In this document: in pieces, positions 24,970-36,233 of the stretch
Numbering within the stretch: the stretch's first letter is position 1
Layout of the letters: each line of letters opens with the position of its first letter
Origin: Nevskia sp.
GTDB taxonomy: Bacteria > Pseudomonadota > Gammaproteobacteria > Nevskiales > Nevskiaceae
Reading direction: 5' to 3'
DNA: 44,018 nucleotides
Assembly (NCBI GenBank): GCA_028291645.1
Contig: JAQGNU010000010.1
Coordinates: forward strand, 1-44,018
Notes under the pieces: generated by a model
Told to the model about the DNA's origin: nothing
What the model saw: only the letters and a program-made list of their open reading frames with translations
Database searches by the model: none
Program-made: the position numbers and the translations under genes

Positions 24970-26913
24970 GTGACAAACAATTCCCCGGTCAAGCCTTATC
25001 TGCTCGGCGGCGCCGCCGCGGCCGCGCTGGTACTCGCTTTTGTCGCCGGCTGCGGCAGCAGTTCCTCGGTCGGCAATGAAGCGGGATCGGCGCAGTGGAC
25101 GACACTCGGCACGCGCTCGACTGCCAGCAGCACCGACAACGTCATCACCAGTAATGCCGACGCCCATTGGGTCGACTACAACCCGGACGTGCTGTATCCG
25201 GGCACGGTGACCGACAACAACCAGTTCATCACGATGGCCGACGGCGTCAAGCTCGCGGTCAGCGTGACCTTGCCGGCCGACGCCTCCGGCAAAGCCATTC
25301 CCGGCAAATTCCCGGTGATCCTGACGCAGACCGGCTACAACAAGGACATCGGCGCGTTCGTGCCGGCACTCGGCGGCGCCAACCCTTACCTGGTGCAGCA
25401 CGGCTACGCGCACGTGGTGGTCGACGAGCGCGGCACCGGCCGCTCGGAAGGCGAATGGACCGCGTTCGGCACCGCCGAGCAGGCCGACTACTATCCGATC
25501 GTCGATTGGACTTCGAAGCAGTCGTTCAGCGACGGCCGCGTCGGCCTCTATGGTGCGTCGCTGCTGGCGATCACCGCGGTGCTCACCGCCGCGCAACAGC
25601 ATCCGTCGGTGAAGGCGATGTTCCCGATCGTGCCGATGTCGGATGGCTACCGCGACATCGTCTTCAGCGGCGGCCAGGTCAATATCGGCTTCATTCCGCT
25701 GTGGCTGGCATTGGTCACCGGCTTGAGCGTGCTCGATCTGTCGTTCTACCAGGACCCGGCCGAAGCACTGCAGGCGGAGCTTGAGCATGTGCTCGGCGCC
25801 GTCACCAATTTCCAGGTGCCGACCTTGCTGCGCGCCGTCGCCGGCGATCCGAACACGGTCTACGACGGCGACTTCTGGTCGCAGCGCTCGCCGATCGAAC
25901 AGGCCGGCAAGATCAAGATTCCGACTTTCATCGTCGGCGGCTTACATGACATCTTCCAGCGCGGCGAGCCGATGCTGTACGAGCAGCTGAAGACCCGCGT
26001 GCCGACCAAGATGCTGCTGGGACCGTGGACGCACGTGCAGGCCGCACTCGGCCAGGGCCTGCCGGCCGACGGCGTGCCGGTGCTCGATCACATCGCGCTA
26101 CAGTGGTTCGATCAATACGAGAAGGGCATGAGCGTCGGCGCCGACAAGTTGCCGAACGTCACTCAATACCTGTACGGACAGGGACATTTCGTCAGCACCA
26201 CCGACTGGCCGCATCCGCAGGCCAGCGCGCAGCGGCTCTATCTGCACGCTGACAAGAGCCTGTCCGCAAGCCTGCCGGTGACCGACGAGGCACCGCTGAA
26301 AATCGTGCAGGAACCGCTCGAAGGCATTTGCTCGGAAAGCACTTCGCAGTGGACCGCCGGCCTGCTCGGCCTGGTGCCGCTGCCCTGCTTCAGCTATGAC
26401 AGCGCCGACGAAGGCCTGGCGGTGAAATACGAGACGCCGGTGCTGACACAGGACTTCTACATCAACGGTCCGATTCAGGCCGACGTCTGGATTTCGACGA
26501 CGGCCGCCGATGCCGGCGTAGTCGTACGCGTCGACGATGTCGACGAAAACGGCAAGGCTTTCGCACTGACCAACGGCATCCAGACCGCATCGTTCCGCGC
26601 GGTCGACACTTCGAAGTCGCGCACGCTCGATGGCCAACCGATCCAGCCCTGGCACTCATTCACGCAAGCGGCACTGCTGCCGGTCGGTGCAGGCAACATT
26701 GTCGAACTGAACGTCGAAGTATTCCCGACCAGCGCGGTGATCCAGACTGGGCACAAACTGCGCATCGCCGTCGGCGCCAGCGACTTCCCGCACGGCCTGC
26801 CGCCGATTCCCGATCTGCTGCAGTCGCTACTCGGCGTGCTGACGATCTACAGCGATGCCGCGCGTCCGTCGAGCGTGGTGCTGCCGGTGGTGCCGCTCAG
26901 CGCGATTCAGTAG
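24970..26913 (+). CDS. CocE/NonD family (X-Pro dipeptidyl-peptidase S15) hydrolase, lipoprotein
   Basis: 647 residues beginning with GTG, supported by AGGAGAGGG immediately upstream. Lipobox VAGC (Cys28) and a CGSSSS tether mark a lipoprotein. The alpha/beta-hydrolase domain shows VVVDERGTGRSEGEW (oxyanion region), the nucleophile elbow GLYGASLLA (Ser197), GGLHDIFQRGE (Asp327) and LGPWTH (His355), giving a complete catalytic triad. The last ~200 residues form the jelly-roll typical of S15/CocE enzymes (INGPIQADVWISTTAADAGVVVRVDDVD, GHKLRIAVGASDFPH). The family covers cocaine esterase, glutaryl-7-ACA acylase and Xaa-Pro peptidase activities, so ester or amide hydrolysis is expected; the substrate is unknown. 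Confidence 0.92.
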   Translation: MTNNSPVKPYLLGGAAAAALVLAFVAGCGSSSSVGNEAGSAQWTTLGTRSTASSTDNVITSNADAHWVDYNPDVLYPGTVTDNNQFITMADGVKLAVSVTLPADASGKAIPGKFPVILTQTGYNKDIGAFVPALGGANPYLVQHGYAHVVVDERGTGRSEGEWTAFGTAEQADYYPIVDWTSKQSFSDGRVGLYGASLLAITAVLTAAQQHPSVKAMFPIVPMSDGYRDIVFSGGQVNIGFIPLWLALVTGLSVLDLSFYQDPAEALQAELEHVLGAVTNFQVPTLLRAVAGDPNTVYDGDFWSQRSPIEQAGKIKIPTFIVGGLHDIFQRGEPMLYEQLKTRVPTKMLLGPWTHVQAALGQGLPADGVPVLDHIALQWFDQYEKGMSVGADKLPNVTQYLYGQGHFVSTTDWPHPQASAQRLYLHADKSLSASLPVTDEAPLKIVQEPLEGICSESTSQWTAGLLGLVPLPCFSYDSADEGLAVKYETPVLTQDFYINGPIQADVWISTTAADAGVVVRVDDVDENGKAFALTNGIQTASFRAVDTSKSRTLDGQPIQPWHSFTQAALLPVGAGNIVELNVEVFPTSAVIQTGHKLRIAVGASDFPHGLPPIPDLLQSLLGVLTIYSDAARPSSVVLPVVPLSAIQ

Positions 26914-26937
26914 CAGCGCGACACGCCACGACACCAA

Positions 26938-26968
26938 GCCGGATGCTGCGCGAATCACAGCATCCGGC
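26938..26968. terminator. Perfect 11-bp stem between the CocE-type and M28 genes
   Basis: GCCGGATGCTG (26938-26948) and CAGCATCCGGC (26958-26968) pair perfectly around CGCGAATCA, between converging stop codons (26913 and 26990). The right arm is followed by CTTGATGTTT and the left arm preceded by AA, giving weak U-runs. It is probably a bidirectional terminator. Confidence 0.75.
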
Positions 26969-26989
26969 CTTGATGTTTCTATGCCGACT

Positions 26990-29293
26990 TCAGGGCTTCA
27001 ATAGCTGCGTCGCCCGATCGAGCTGTTGGCTGTAACGCGACAGCGTCGCCGCAGTGATGCCGGCATACTTATTGGCCTCATCCCAATGCCGCTGCTCGAT
27101 CGCTTCGCGCACACCCGGCATGGTCTTGACGCCATAGCCGGTGTAGAAGCCCGGGGCGTAGATCAGATGCCGATACCATTCGCGGCCCGGCAGGCCTTCC
27201 GGCACGGTCAGCTGCTGCTCCATATTCTGTAGCAGCCGGTCCAGCTCGGCGCGCGGTACGCGATGTTCCGGCGCGGTCAGTGCCTGTGCATAAGCGTCGT
27301 CGTAGGCCTTGGTGCTGGCCTGCAGTTGCTTCACGGCAGCATCGAGTGCTACGAAATCGAGCGCCGGCACTTCCGATTCGCGCGCCGGCGGCAGCACCGA
27401 ACGCGTCGGATCGTCCGCCAGCTGGAACGCGTTCTGATCGAGCAACTTGTTCAGCTTGAGCGCGTGTTCGCGCTCGTTGTCGGCCAGCTTATGCAGTTCC
27501 TGCACGTAGTCGGCGAAGGTCTGCGACAGTGCGCCGAACTGCATCGGCAGCACATCGGCATCCGCCACGCGCAGCATGGTGTGGCCGATGGTCTGCGCCA
27601 GCGCGATGCCATACGCGAAGTTCGGATCGCCGAAGCGCACATAGTGCTCGAACGAATCGTAGACCGAGTGATAGACGCCGGCCTGATCGTCTTCGCCGCT
27701 GTAGGAAAGATCGAGTGCGGCGACGCCGAGATGCTGCAGGAACGGCGAGAAGTCGGAGCCCGAGCCGAGCGCGTCGATCGGCACATCGCCGCCGGCATTG
27801 AGCGTGACCGCGCGCGCCTTGTCTTCCTCCTTGCTGCTGCCGTAAGCCTCGACCAGTTGATGCGCGCGCTGACGCTGCAGCACGCTGACGCCGGTTTCCG
27901 GATCGCGGATGCCGGCCGCGATCTCGTTGACCAGATGCTGGTAAGGATGACTGCCGCCCGAATTCAGAAAGCCGCGCGTATTGGTGTCGGCGTTGATGTA
28001 CAGCACCGCTTTCTTCTTCAGTTCCTCGGCATGCGCTTCGGCCCATTCGGTCGAACCGAGCAGGCCCGGTTCTTCCGCATCCCAGCTGGCATAAACCAGC
28101 GTGCGTTTCGGTTTCCAGCCCGTCTTGCGCAATGCGCCGATCGCCTTGGCTTCTTCCAGCAGCGCGACGTTGCCGGACAGCGGATCCCAGGCGCCGAACA
28201 CCCAGCCGTCGTGATGGTTGCCGCGGATCACCCACTCGTCCGGCAACTCGCTGCCGCGCATCTTGGCGACGACGTCGTAAATAGGTTTTAACGACCATTC
28301 GCTCTTCAACTGCAGATGCACCTGCGCTGCGCCACCACCGATGTGGTAGGTGATCGGCAGACCGCCGCGCCAGTCCTTCGGCGCCACCGGACCTTCGAGC
28401 GCGGCGAGCAGCGGCTGCGCATCCGCGTACGAAATCGGCAGCACCGGAATCTTCAGGATGGTCTTGGCATCGGCGATGGCGAGACGCTTGGCGTTCTTGG
28501 TCGCACCGATATCCGGCGTCAGCGGATCGCCGGACGCGACCGGAATATCCAGCACCGAACCGCGCTGCACGCCGTCGGCCGGCCGGAAGCCGCCCTTCGG
28601 ATAGACGTCGCCGGGACCGTAGCCATCGCCGCTCGGATCGGAATAGATCAGACAGCCGACAGCGCCGTGTTCCTGGGCCAGTTTCGGTTTCAATCCGCGC
28701 CAGCCGCCGCCGTAGCGTGCGATGGCGATCTTGCCCTTGACGTCGATGCCACGCCGCGCGAGTTCCTTGTAGTCGTCCGGCATGCCCTGGTTGACGTAGA
28801 CCAGCGCGGCGGTGACATCGCCATCCGCGGCGAATACGTTGTACGGCGGCAGCGCGCCGGCAGTGTTGCTGGAACTGGCATCGCCGACCACCGGCGGTTC
28901 TTTCAGACTCGCGACGAAATGCGTCGGCGCGACCAGTTCGAGCTGTTCTTCCAATGGCGTTGGATACAACACGTAGAAGGTTTCGATCTGCGCATCCCAG
29001 CCCCAGGACTTGAACTGCGCCAGCATCGTTTCGGCGTTGTGCTTGTCGTGCGGCGAGCCGACCTGATTTGGCGCAGAGGCCATATCCAGCAGCCACGTAC
29101 GCAGATCGGCTGGATCGAGCTGCTGATCGAATTGTGCTTCCAGCGCCTGCTGGTCGGCGACATGGCCGGCGCTGTAGCCGAGCATCGAAGTAACCGCCGG
29201 TGTACCGATCGGCTCGGCGGTAGCGGCAACAGCGGCACCACTCAACAGTGCGACAGAAAACAAGTTTGCAGCGAAAAGCATAGGGTTTCGCAC
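26990..29293 (-). CDS. Secreted M28 metallopeptidase, glutamate carboxypeptidase II-like
   Basis: 767 residues, signal peptide ending near GAAVAATAE. Domain order follows GCPII/transferrin receptor: a PA (protease-associated) insert with RRGIDVKGKIAIARYGGGWRGLKPKLAQEHGAVGCLIYSDPSGDGYGPGDVYPKGGFRP, the M28 catalytic domain, and a C-terminal helical dimerisation domain (RELDRLL-like, about 650-767). All zinc-site residues are present: His in GNHHDGWVFGAWDP, the bridging Asp in WDPLSG, base and ligand Glu-Glu in SWDAEEPGLLGSTEW, Asp in YINADTNTRG, and His in GVYHSVYDSF. It should remove C-terminal acidic or other residues from peptides in the periplasm or outside. A TATAGT hexamer lies upstream, so it may have its own promoter. 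Confidence 0.95.
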   Translation of the reverse strand: MRNPMLFAANLFSVALLSGAAVAATAEPIGTPAVTSMLGYSAGHVADQQALEAQFDQQLDPADLRTWLLDMASAPNQVGSPHDKHNAETMLAQFKSWGWDAQIETFYVLYPTPLEEQLELVAPTHFVASLKEPPVVGDASSSNTAGALPPYNVFAADGDVTAALVYVNQGMPDDYKELARRGIDVKGKIAIARYGGGWRGLKPKLAQEHGAVGCLIYSDPSGDGYGPGDVYPKGGFRPADGVQRGSVLDIPVASGDPLTPDIGATKNAKRLAIADAKTILKIPVLPISYADAQPLLAALEGPVAPKDWRGGLPITYHIGGGAAQVHLQLKSEWSLKPIYDVVAKMRGSELPDEWVIRGNHHDGWVFGAWDPLSGNVALLEEAKAIGALRKTGWKPKRTLVYASWDAEEPGLLGSTEWAEAHAEELKKKAVLYINADTNTRGFLNSGGSHPYQHLVNEIAAGIRDPETGVSVLQRQRAHQLVEAYGSSKEEDKARAVTLNAGGDVPIDALGSGSDFSPFLQHLGVAALDLSYSGEDDQAGVYHSVYDSFEHYVRFGDPNFAYGIALAQTIGHTMLRVADADVLPMQFGALSQTFADYVQELHKLADNEREHALKLNKLLDQNAFQLADDPTRSVLPPARESEVPALDFVALDAAVKQLQASTKAYDDAYAQALTAPEHRVPRAELDRLLQNMEQQLTVPEGLPGREWYRHLIYAPGFYTGYGVKTMPGVREAIEQRHWDEANKYAGITAATLSRYSQQLDRATQLLKP

Positions 29294-29363
29294 GGCGGAC
29301 CTCAGGTGGAAACGGGTTCGCCTCGAACTATACCGTGCCTGCAGCGGATAAATCCGTGGCGCC

Positions 29364-30506
29364 TCAGCGGAGCAGCAGCAGATAGACCGCAGTCGCCACC
29401 ACCACCAGGAACGGCAACGAGATCAAATGGAACTGCTTGTAGATGGCGAGTCCGCCGACCTGCCGCAGCGCGATCAGATTCGCCAGCGAGCCGATCGCAA
29501 GACCGAAACCACCGACGTTGACGCCGAGTGCGAGCGCCGCCGTCAGATGCGTCAGCGGCGACAACAAAATCGCGGCCGGCACATTGCTGATGAATTGCGA
29601 CAGCAGCACGCCAGACCAATAGACTTGCGGCGCCTGATCGAGCGGCAATTGCGGCAGCAGTCGCGCCAACGCCGGCAACGCGGCCAGCGCGCCGAGATCG
29701 ATGAACATCAGGCCGATGATCAGCAGCAGCTTCCAGTCCACGGCGCGCAGTACGTCGCGGAACAGCAGCGCGAAAACCGCCAGCACCAGCAGCATGCCGG
29801 GCAGTGCTGCATGCAGTTCCAGCAGCAGCAGGAATAGCACCAGCAGGCCGGCCGCAATCGATAGCAGTCGACGATCGATGCCCGCTTCTTCCTTCGGCAG
29901 GTTCAGCGTGATGCTGGTTCCGGCGAACATCAACGCGGTCAACACCAGCAGCAATATCGACATGATCGCCACGCCGGGAAACATGTCGTGCACGTAGCTC
30001 AACATGGAGCCGCCCGCCTGATGCCACAGCAGCAGGTTCTGCGGATTGCCGATCGGCGTCAGCGCTGAACCGGCATTGACCGCGAGCGCTTCGAAAATCA
30101 CCAGCCGCGCCAGCGGCACCTCGGCGATGCGCGCGATGCCGAGCGTCAGCGGCACCACCAGGAACAGGCTGACGTCGTTGGTCAACACGGTCGACAGCGC
30201 CGCCGACAAGGACACCAGCAACAAGGCCAGTTGGCGCAGACTGCGTACGCGTGTGAGCAGCGCACGCGCGGCATGCTGCAAGGCGCCGCTGTGTTCGATG
30301 CCGCGCGTCAACACCAGCAAGCCGGTCAGCGCCTGCAGGGTCGGCCAGTCGATCAGGCCCGCGTAGCGTGCCGGTGTCAGCGGATGAATCGCGGCCAGCA
30401 CCATCGCTGCAAACACCAGTATCGTCAGCAGTGGATCGGCTTTGACGAGATTTCCGAGATGGCCGAGCGGTGCGGCACGCAGGGAATGCTTCGGCGAAAC
30501 GGTCAC
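29364..30506 (-). CDS. ArsB/NhaD/SLC13 (ion transporter superfamily) permease
   Basis: A 380-residue polytopic membrane protein with about ten helices. The signature SALTPIGNPQNLLLWHQAGGS, preceded by LTNDVSLFLVVPLTLGIARIAEVPLARLVIFEALAVNAG, is that of the ArsB/CitMHS/DASS ion-transporter superfamily. The second repeat shows SQFISNVPAAILLSPLTHL and LGVNVGGFGLAIGSLANLIALR. It is slightly short for ArsB or SLC13 (about 420-480), and no arsenic genes are near, so substrate assignment (dicarboxylate, citrate or another anion) is open. It starts 37 bases after the fadH stop on the same strand. Confidence 0.85.
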   Translation of the reverse strand: MTVSPKHSLRAAPLGHLGNLVKADPLLTILVFAAMVLAAIHPLTPARYAGLIDWPTLQALTGLLVLTRGIEHSGALQHAARALLTRVRSLRQLALLLVSLSAALSTVLTNDVSLFLVVPLTLGIARIAEVPLARLVIFEALAVNAGSALTPIGNPQNLLLWHQAGGSMLSYVHDMFPGVAIMSILLLVLTALMFAGTSITLNLPKEEAGIDRRLLSIAAGLLVLFLLLLELHAALPGMLLVLAVFALLFRDVLRAVDWKLLLIIGLMFIDLGALAALPALARLLPQLPLDQAPQVYWSGVLLSQFISNVPAAILLSPLTHLTAALALGVNVGGFGLAIGSLANLIALRQVGGLAIYKQFHLISLPFLVVVATAVYLLLLR

Positions 30507-30543
30507 CGCGCGCGCACCTGCGCGTCCGAATGCATCGCTCGAT

Positions 30544-32628
<2,085 letters not shown>

Positions 32629-33186
32629 TTATTCGACGTGCTGTGCGGCACGTGCGGCGCGGCGGTCTGCGGCGAGCCGGTCCTGCGCCTGAGTCCACAG
32701 CTGCACCCACTCCGGCAATGCCGGCGCAGGCTGCTCGACACCAACCAGCTTCAGCACCTGCGCCGGCGTCGGCCGCGGACGCATCTTGCTGACGAAAACG
32801 TAGCGCACAACCAGCGTCGTGTACACCTGGTCGCCGGCGGCGAATTCATGCAACGCGAACATCCATTTCTCATCCCAGCCGAGCAGCCGCGTGCGCAACT
32901 CATAGCGCTGGAGCGGCTGCAGCGAACGGCTGAAACGCGCGCCGACATCGCCGGCAACCGGCCGCCAGCCGCACTTCATCGCCTTGCGCCAGATGCCGGT
33001 GCGAATCCACCAGTCGAAACGCCCGATATCGGCCACCGAGAAATAGCGGCCGTTGTTCATGTGCCAATTGAGATCAATGTCCTGCGGCCATACGCGCATG
33101 TGCAGTATGGTGGTGTCCCTGATGCTGCGGCGGCGACCGCCGCGCGTCGCCCAAAATGCCGAGATCATGTGGAAGAGGATTCGCAT
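32629..33186 (-). CDS. Hotdog-fold acyl-CoA thioesterase (THEM6/4HBT-like)
   Basis: 185 residues. The hotdog motif DIDLNWHMNNGRYFSVADIGRFDWW carries the Asp/Asn-x-His-x-Asn-Asn-x-x-Tyr active-site pattern of 4-hydroxybenzoyl-CoA-type thioesterases. The next strands include RFSRSLQPLQRYELRTRLLGWDEKWMFALHEF and VYTTLVVRYVFVSK, which resemble the THEM6-like branch. A hydrophobic N-terminus (MRILFHMISAFWA) may be a membrane anchor or a wrong start. It would hydrolyse acyl-CoAs. It is placed 33 bases before fadH and probably cotranscribed with it, consistent with fatty-acid turnover. Confidence 0.88.
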   Translation of the reverse strand: MRILFHMISAFWATRGGRRRSIRDTTILHMRVWPQDIDLNWHMNNGRYFSVADIGRFDWWIRTGIWRKAMKCGWRPVAGDVGARFSRSLQPLQRYELRTRLLGWDEKWMFALHEFAAGDQVYTTLVVRYVFVSKMRPRPTPAQVLKLVGVEQPAPALPEWVQLWTQAQDRLAADRRAARAAQHVE

Positions 33187-33301
33187 CCGGCAAGCTTGAG
33201 GTCCGGCGGGCCCTGCTGTCTATCACCGCAGACGCCACAAACGACTGCCGTCAGGGTCACTCCTCTATCGACTCCTGGGTTGGGCCGCAAAAAAAGCAGC
33301 T

Positions 33302-34756
33302 TCAGATCACGTATAGATCGACGTACTCATTGACCGCCATCTTTTCCAGCGCAGCCTGATCCAGCGACACGTCGAGGATCGCCTGCTGCTGCCGGGCCGG
33401 GAAACGGCGTGCGAGGTTGGTCCTGAACTTGGCTTCGAGCAGCGGAATACCATCCTTGCGGCGGCGCTTGTGGCCGATCGGATATTCGACGACGATTTCC
33501 TTGAGCTTCTTGCCATCGTTGAATTCGATCGTCAGCGCATTGGCGATCGAGCGCTTTTCGGGATCGTGGTAGTCCTTGGTGAACTGCGGATCTTCGACGC
33601 AGACGATCTTGTCGCGCAGCACGTCGATGCGCGGATCGGCAGCGACCGCGTCTTCGTAGTCCGCGGCGGTGAGGCGACCGTAGATCAGCGCCACCGCAAC
33701 CATGTACTGGACGCAATGATCGCGATCGGCCGGATTGTGCAGCGGACCCTGCTTGTCAATGATGCGGATGCAGGCCTCGTGCGTGCGGATCGTGATCTTG
33801 CCGATGTCTTCGATGCTTCTGCCGAGCTTGCGCAGCTCAGCGTGCAAGCTCATCGCCGCTTCCGCCCCGGTCTGGCCGTGGAATTCGGCCGGGAAGCTGA
33901 TCTTGAATAGAATGTTTTCCATCACGTAGGAACCGTACTTGCGCTGGAATGCAAATGGCTTGCCTTTGAACAGCACGTCGTAGAAGCCCCAGGTCTTCGC
34001 GCTCAGCACGGTCGGATAACCCATTTCGCCGGTCCGCGCCATCAGCGCCAGACGCACTGCACGCGCGGTGGCGTCGCCCGCCGCCCAACTCTTGCGGCTG
34101 CCGGTGTTCGGTGCATGACGGTAAGTACGCAAGCTCTGTCCATCGACCCAGGCCAGCGACACCGCGTTCAGCGTTTCATCCCTGCTCAGGCCAAGCAGCT
34201 GGCTGACGACGGCGGTGCTGGCAACTTTCACCAGCACGACGTGATCGAGGCCGACCTTGTTGAATGAATTTTCCAGCGCGATGCAACCCTGGATTTCGTG
34301 CGCCTTGATCATGCCGGTGAGCACGTCGCGCATCGTCAGCGGCTGCTTGCCGGCGGCGATGGCGTTGCGGCTGAGCCAGTCGGCGACAGCCAGAATGGCG
34401 CCGAGATTGTCCGACGGATGACCCCACTCCGCAGCGAGCCAGGTGTCGTTGAAATCGAGCCAGCGAATCATGCTGCCGATGTTGAATGCGGCCTGCACCG
34501 GATCGAGCTGAAACTGCGTACCCGGCACCTTGGCACCGTTCGGCACGATGGTGCCCGGCACGATCGGTCCCATCAGCTTGGTGCAGGCCGGATATTCGAG
34601 CGCTTCGAGGCCGCAGCCGAGCGTGTCGATCAAGCAGTTGCGCGCGGTTACGTACGCGAGCGGGCTCTTGATCGGGTAGTTGGCAACGTAGTCGACGATG
34701 TCGACCAGGACTGGGTCCCAATCGTTGCGCTTGGCGGCACGCTTGGCAGACTTCAT
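33302..34756 (-). CDS. prpD: 2-methylcitrate dehydratase PrpD
   Basis: 484 residues from the ATG at 34756, one more than E. coli PrpD (483, from memory). Near-identical blocks include DTLGCGLEALEYPACTKLMGPIVPGT, FQLDPVQAAFNIGSMIRWLDFNDTWLAAEWGHPSDNLG, AHEIQGCIALENSFNKVGLDHVVLVKVASTAVV, AWVDGQSLRTYRHAPNTGSRKSWAAGDAT and the C-terminus VNEYVDLYVI. It dehydrates 2-methylcitrate in propionate oxidation. An upstream in-frame ATG at 34807 adds 17 residues; it sits six bases after a MITE-like repeat whose end (CGGGAATGAC) supplies a ribosome-site-like GGGAA. The 34756 start has no obvious Shine-Dalgarno, so the real start is unsettled. It is the last gene of the prp operon; a T7 run 10 bases past the stop has no clear stem. 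Confidence 0.97.
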   Translation of the reverse strand: MKSAKRAAKRNDWDPVLVDIVDYVANYPIKSPLAYVTARNCLIDTLGCGLEALEYPACTKLMGPIVPGTIVPNGAKVPGTQFQLDPVQAAFNIGSMIRWLDFNDTWLAAEWGHPSDNLGAILAVADWLSRNAIAAGKQPLTMRDVLTGMIKAHEIQGCIALENSFNKVGLDHVVLVKVASTAVVSQLLGLSRDETLNAVSLAWVDGQSLRTYRHAPNTGSRKSWAAGDATARAVRLALMARTGEMGYPTVLSAKTWGFYDVLFKGKPFAFQRKYGSYVMENILFKISFPAEFHGQTGAEAAMSLHAELRKLGRSIEDIGKITIRTHEACIRIIDKQGPLHNPADRDHCVQYMVAVALIYGRLTAADYEDAVAADPRIDVLRDKIVCVEDPQFTKDYHDPEKRSIANALTIEFNDGKKLKEIVVEYPIGHKRRRKDGIPLLEAKFRTNLARRFPARQQQAILDVSLDQAALEKMAVNEYVDLYVI

Positions 34757-34812
34757 GTCGTTCAGACACGGAAGGCCGCGGCATCGTTCCTTAGGGAAAC
34801 TCTGCATGGCTT

Positions 34813-34919
34813 GTCATTCCCGTGTAGACGGGAATCCAGTTTCCGTCAAGACATTGACGAGGTTCCCGGCTTTACACGGGATGCAGTGAGAACAGGATGC
34901 CCGCCTTCGCGGGCATGAC
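34813..34919. repeat. MITE-like repeat, copy A, between prpF and prpD
   Basis: 107 bp with imperfect terminal inverted repeats. The left end reads GTCATTCCCGTGTAGACGGG, and the right end on the opposite strand reads GTCATGCCCGCGAAGGCGGG. Each arm is itself a short hairpin (CCCG...CGGG). It is the same family as copy B at 39906-39992. Such GTCATTCCCGCGAAGGCGGG elements are widespread in proteobacterial genomes (from memory), and none encodes a protein here. Confidence 0.85.
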
Positions 34920-34948
34920 GATAGGTTTGGAGCCTGTGCAGGGCTTTC

Positions 34949-36142
34949 TTAGAACGTATCGCCCGGCACGCGCACCCAGCCTTCCATCAGCACCCGCGCG
35001 CTGCGGCTCATGATGGCTTTTTTGACGATCCATTCGCCGTTGACCTGGGCCGCTTCCGCGCCCACCCGCAAGGTGCCGGAGGGATGGCCGAAGCGCACCG
35101 CAGTGCGCGCGGCGCCGCCGGCGGCGAGGTTCACCAGCGTGCCCGGGATCGCTGCGGCGGTGCCGATCGCAACGGCGGCCGTGCCCATCATCGCGTGATG
35201 CAGCTTGCCCATCGACATCGCGCGCACCAGCAGGTCGACATCGCCCGCGGCGACCTGCTTGCCGCTGGATGAAACGTAAGCGGCCGGCTTGGCGACGAAT
35301 GCGACCTTCGGCGTGTGCTGGCGTTTGGCGGCCTCGTCGAGACTCTTGATCAGGCCCATGCGCAGCGCGCCGTAAGCGCGAATGGTTTCGAACTTCGCCA
35401 ACGCCTTCGCATCGCCGTTGATCGCATCCTGCAATTCGGTGCCGGTGTAGCCGATGGCTTCCGCGTTGATGAAAATCGTCGGGATGCCGGCATTGATCAT
35501 CGTGACTTTAAGCGTACCAACACTCGGCACCTCGAGATCGTCGACCAGCTTGCCAGTGGGAAACATCGCGCCGCCGCCCTCGCCTTCGCCCTCGTCCGCC
35601 GGGTCGAGGAATTCGAGCTGCACTTCCGCGGCAGGAAACGTCACACCGTCGAGCTCGAAGTCACCGGTCTCCTGCACCGTGCCGTTGGTGATTGGCACAT
35701 GCGCGATGATGGTCTTGCCGATGTTCGCCTGCCAGATGCGGATCGTCGCCACACCGTTCTGCGGAATGCGGTCGGCGTCGATCAGCCCATTGCTGATCGC
35801 GAACGGCCCCACCGCGGCGGACAGATTGCCGCAGTTGCCGCTCCAGTCGACGAAGGCCGTGTCGATCGACACCTGGCCGAACAGATAATCGACGTCGTGA
35901 TCGGGTTTGCTGCTCTTCGACAGGATCACCGTCTTGCTGGTGCTGGAAGTCGCCGCACCCATGCCGTCGATCTGCTTGCCGTAAGGGTCAGGGCTGCCGA
36001 TCACACGCAGCAGCAATGCATCGCGGGCGGTGCCCGGCACTTGTGCTACCGCGGGCAAATCCTGCAGGCGGAAGAACACACCCTTGCTGGTGCCGCCGCG
36101 CATGTAGGTGGCGGGGATTTTGATTTGAGGAGTGTGAGCCAT
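34949..36142 (-). CDS. prpF: 2-methylaconitate cis-trans isomerase PrpF
   Basis: 397 residues. Family blocks are KIPATYMRGGTSKGVFFRLQDLP, GSPDPYGKQIDGMGAATSSTSKTVILSKSSKPDHDVDYLFGQVSID, VDWSGNCGNLSAAVGPFAI and MGKLHHAMMGTAAVAIGTAAAIPGT. It converts the product of AcnD into the cis-2-methylaconitate used downstream, so that AcnD and PrpF together bypass PrpD. AGGAA upstream (AGTAGGAAATATTCGC) supports the ATG at 36142. It is separated from acnD by about 1.16 kb holding two genes that do not belong to the pathway. Confidence 0.97.
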   Translation of the reverse strand: MAHTPQIKIPATYMRGGTSKGVFFRLQDLPAVAQVPGTARDALLLRVIGSPDPYGKQIDGMGAATSSTSKTVILSKSSKPDHDVDYLFGQVSIDTAFVDWSGNCGNLSAAVGPFAISNGLIDADRIPQNGVATIRIWQANIGKTIIAHVPITNGTVQETGDFELDGVTFPAAEVQLEFLDPADEGEGEGGGAMFPTGKLVDDLEVPSVGTLKVTMINAGIPTIFINAEAIGYTGTELQDAINGDAKALAKFETIRAYGALRMGLIKSLDEAAKRQHTPKVAFVAKPAAYVSSSGKQVAAGDVDLLVRAMSMGKLHHAMMGTAAVAIGTAAAIPGTLVNLAAGGAARTAVRFGHPSGTLRVGAEAAQVNGEWIVKKAIMSRSARVLMEGWVRVPGDTF

Positions 36143-36180
36143 GCGAATATTTCCTACTGCCTAAAGGTTTGCTTCAAAAA

Positions 36181-36233
36181 TCGTAGGGCGGGTTAGACGC
36201 AGCTTTTCGCGTCGTAACCCGCCGATTCCGCGG
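36181..36233 (+). repeat. 53-bp direct repeat, copy 1 (left of SRPBCC gene)
   Basis: It matches 36709-36761 at 47 of 53 positions without gaps and in the same orientation. The core GCGGGTTAGACGC...TTTTCGCGTCGTA...CCC folds back on itself (GGCGGGTTAGACGC with GCGTCGTAACCCGCC at 36187-36223). The copy ends exactly at the stop codon of the SRPBCC gene. A GC-rich palindromic intergenic repeat of unknown origin. Confidence 0.9.

Noticed and set aside
29364-30506. ArsB arsenite pump
   Set aside because: The superfamily motif is shared with citrate and dicarboxylate carriers, and no arsR, arsC or arsA genes are near.
33269-33301. Intrinsic terminator after prpD
   Set aside because: A run of seven Ts (minus strand) follows the stop, but no GC-rich stem precedes it.
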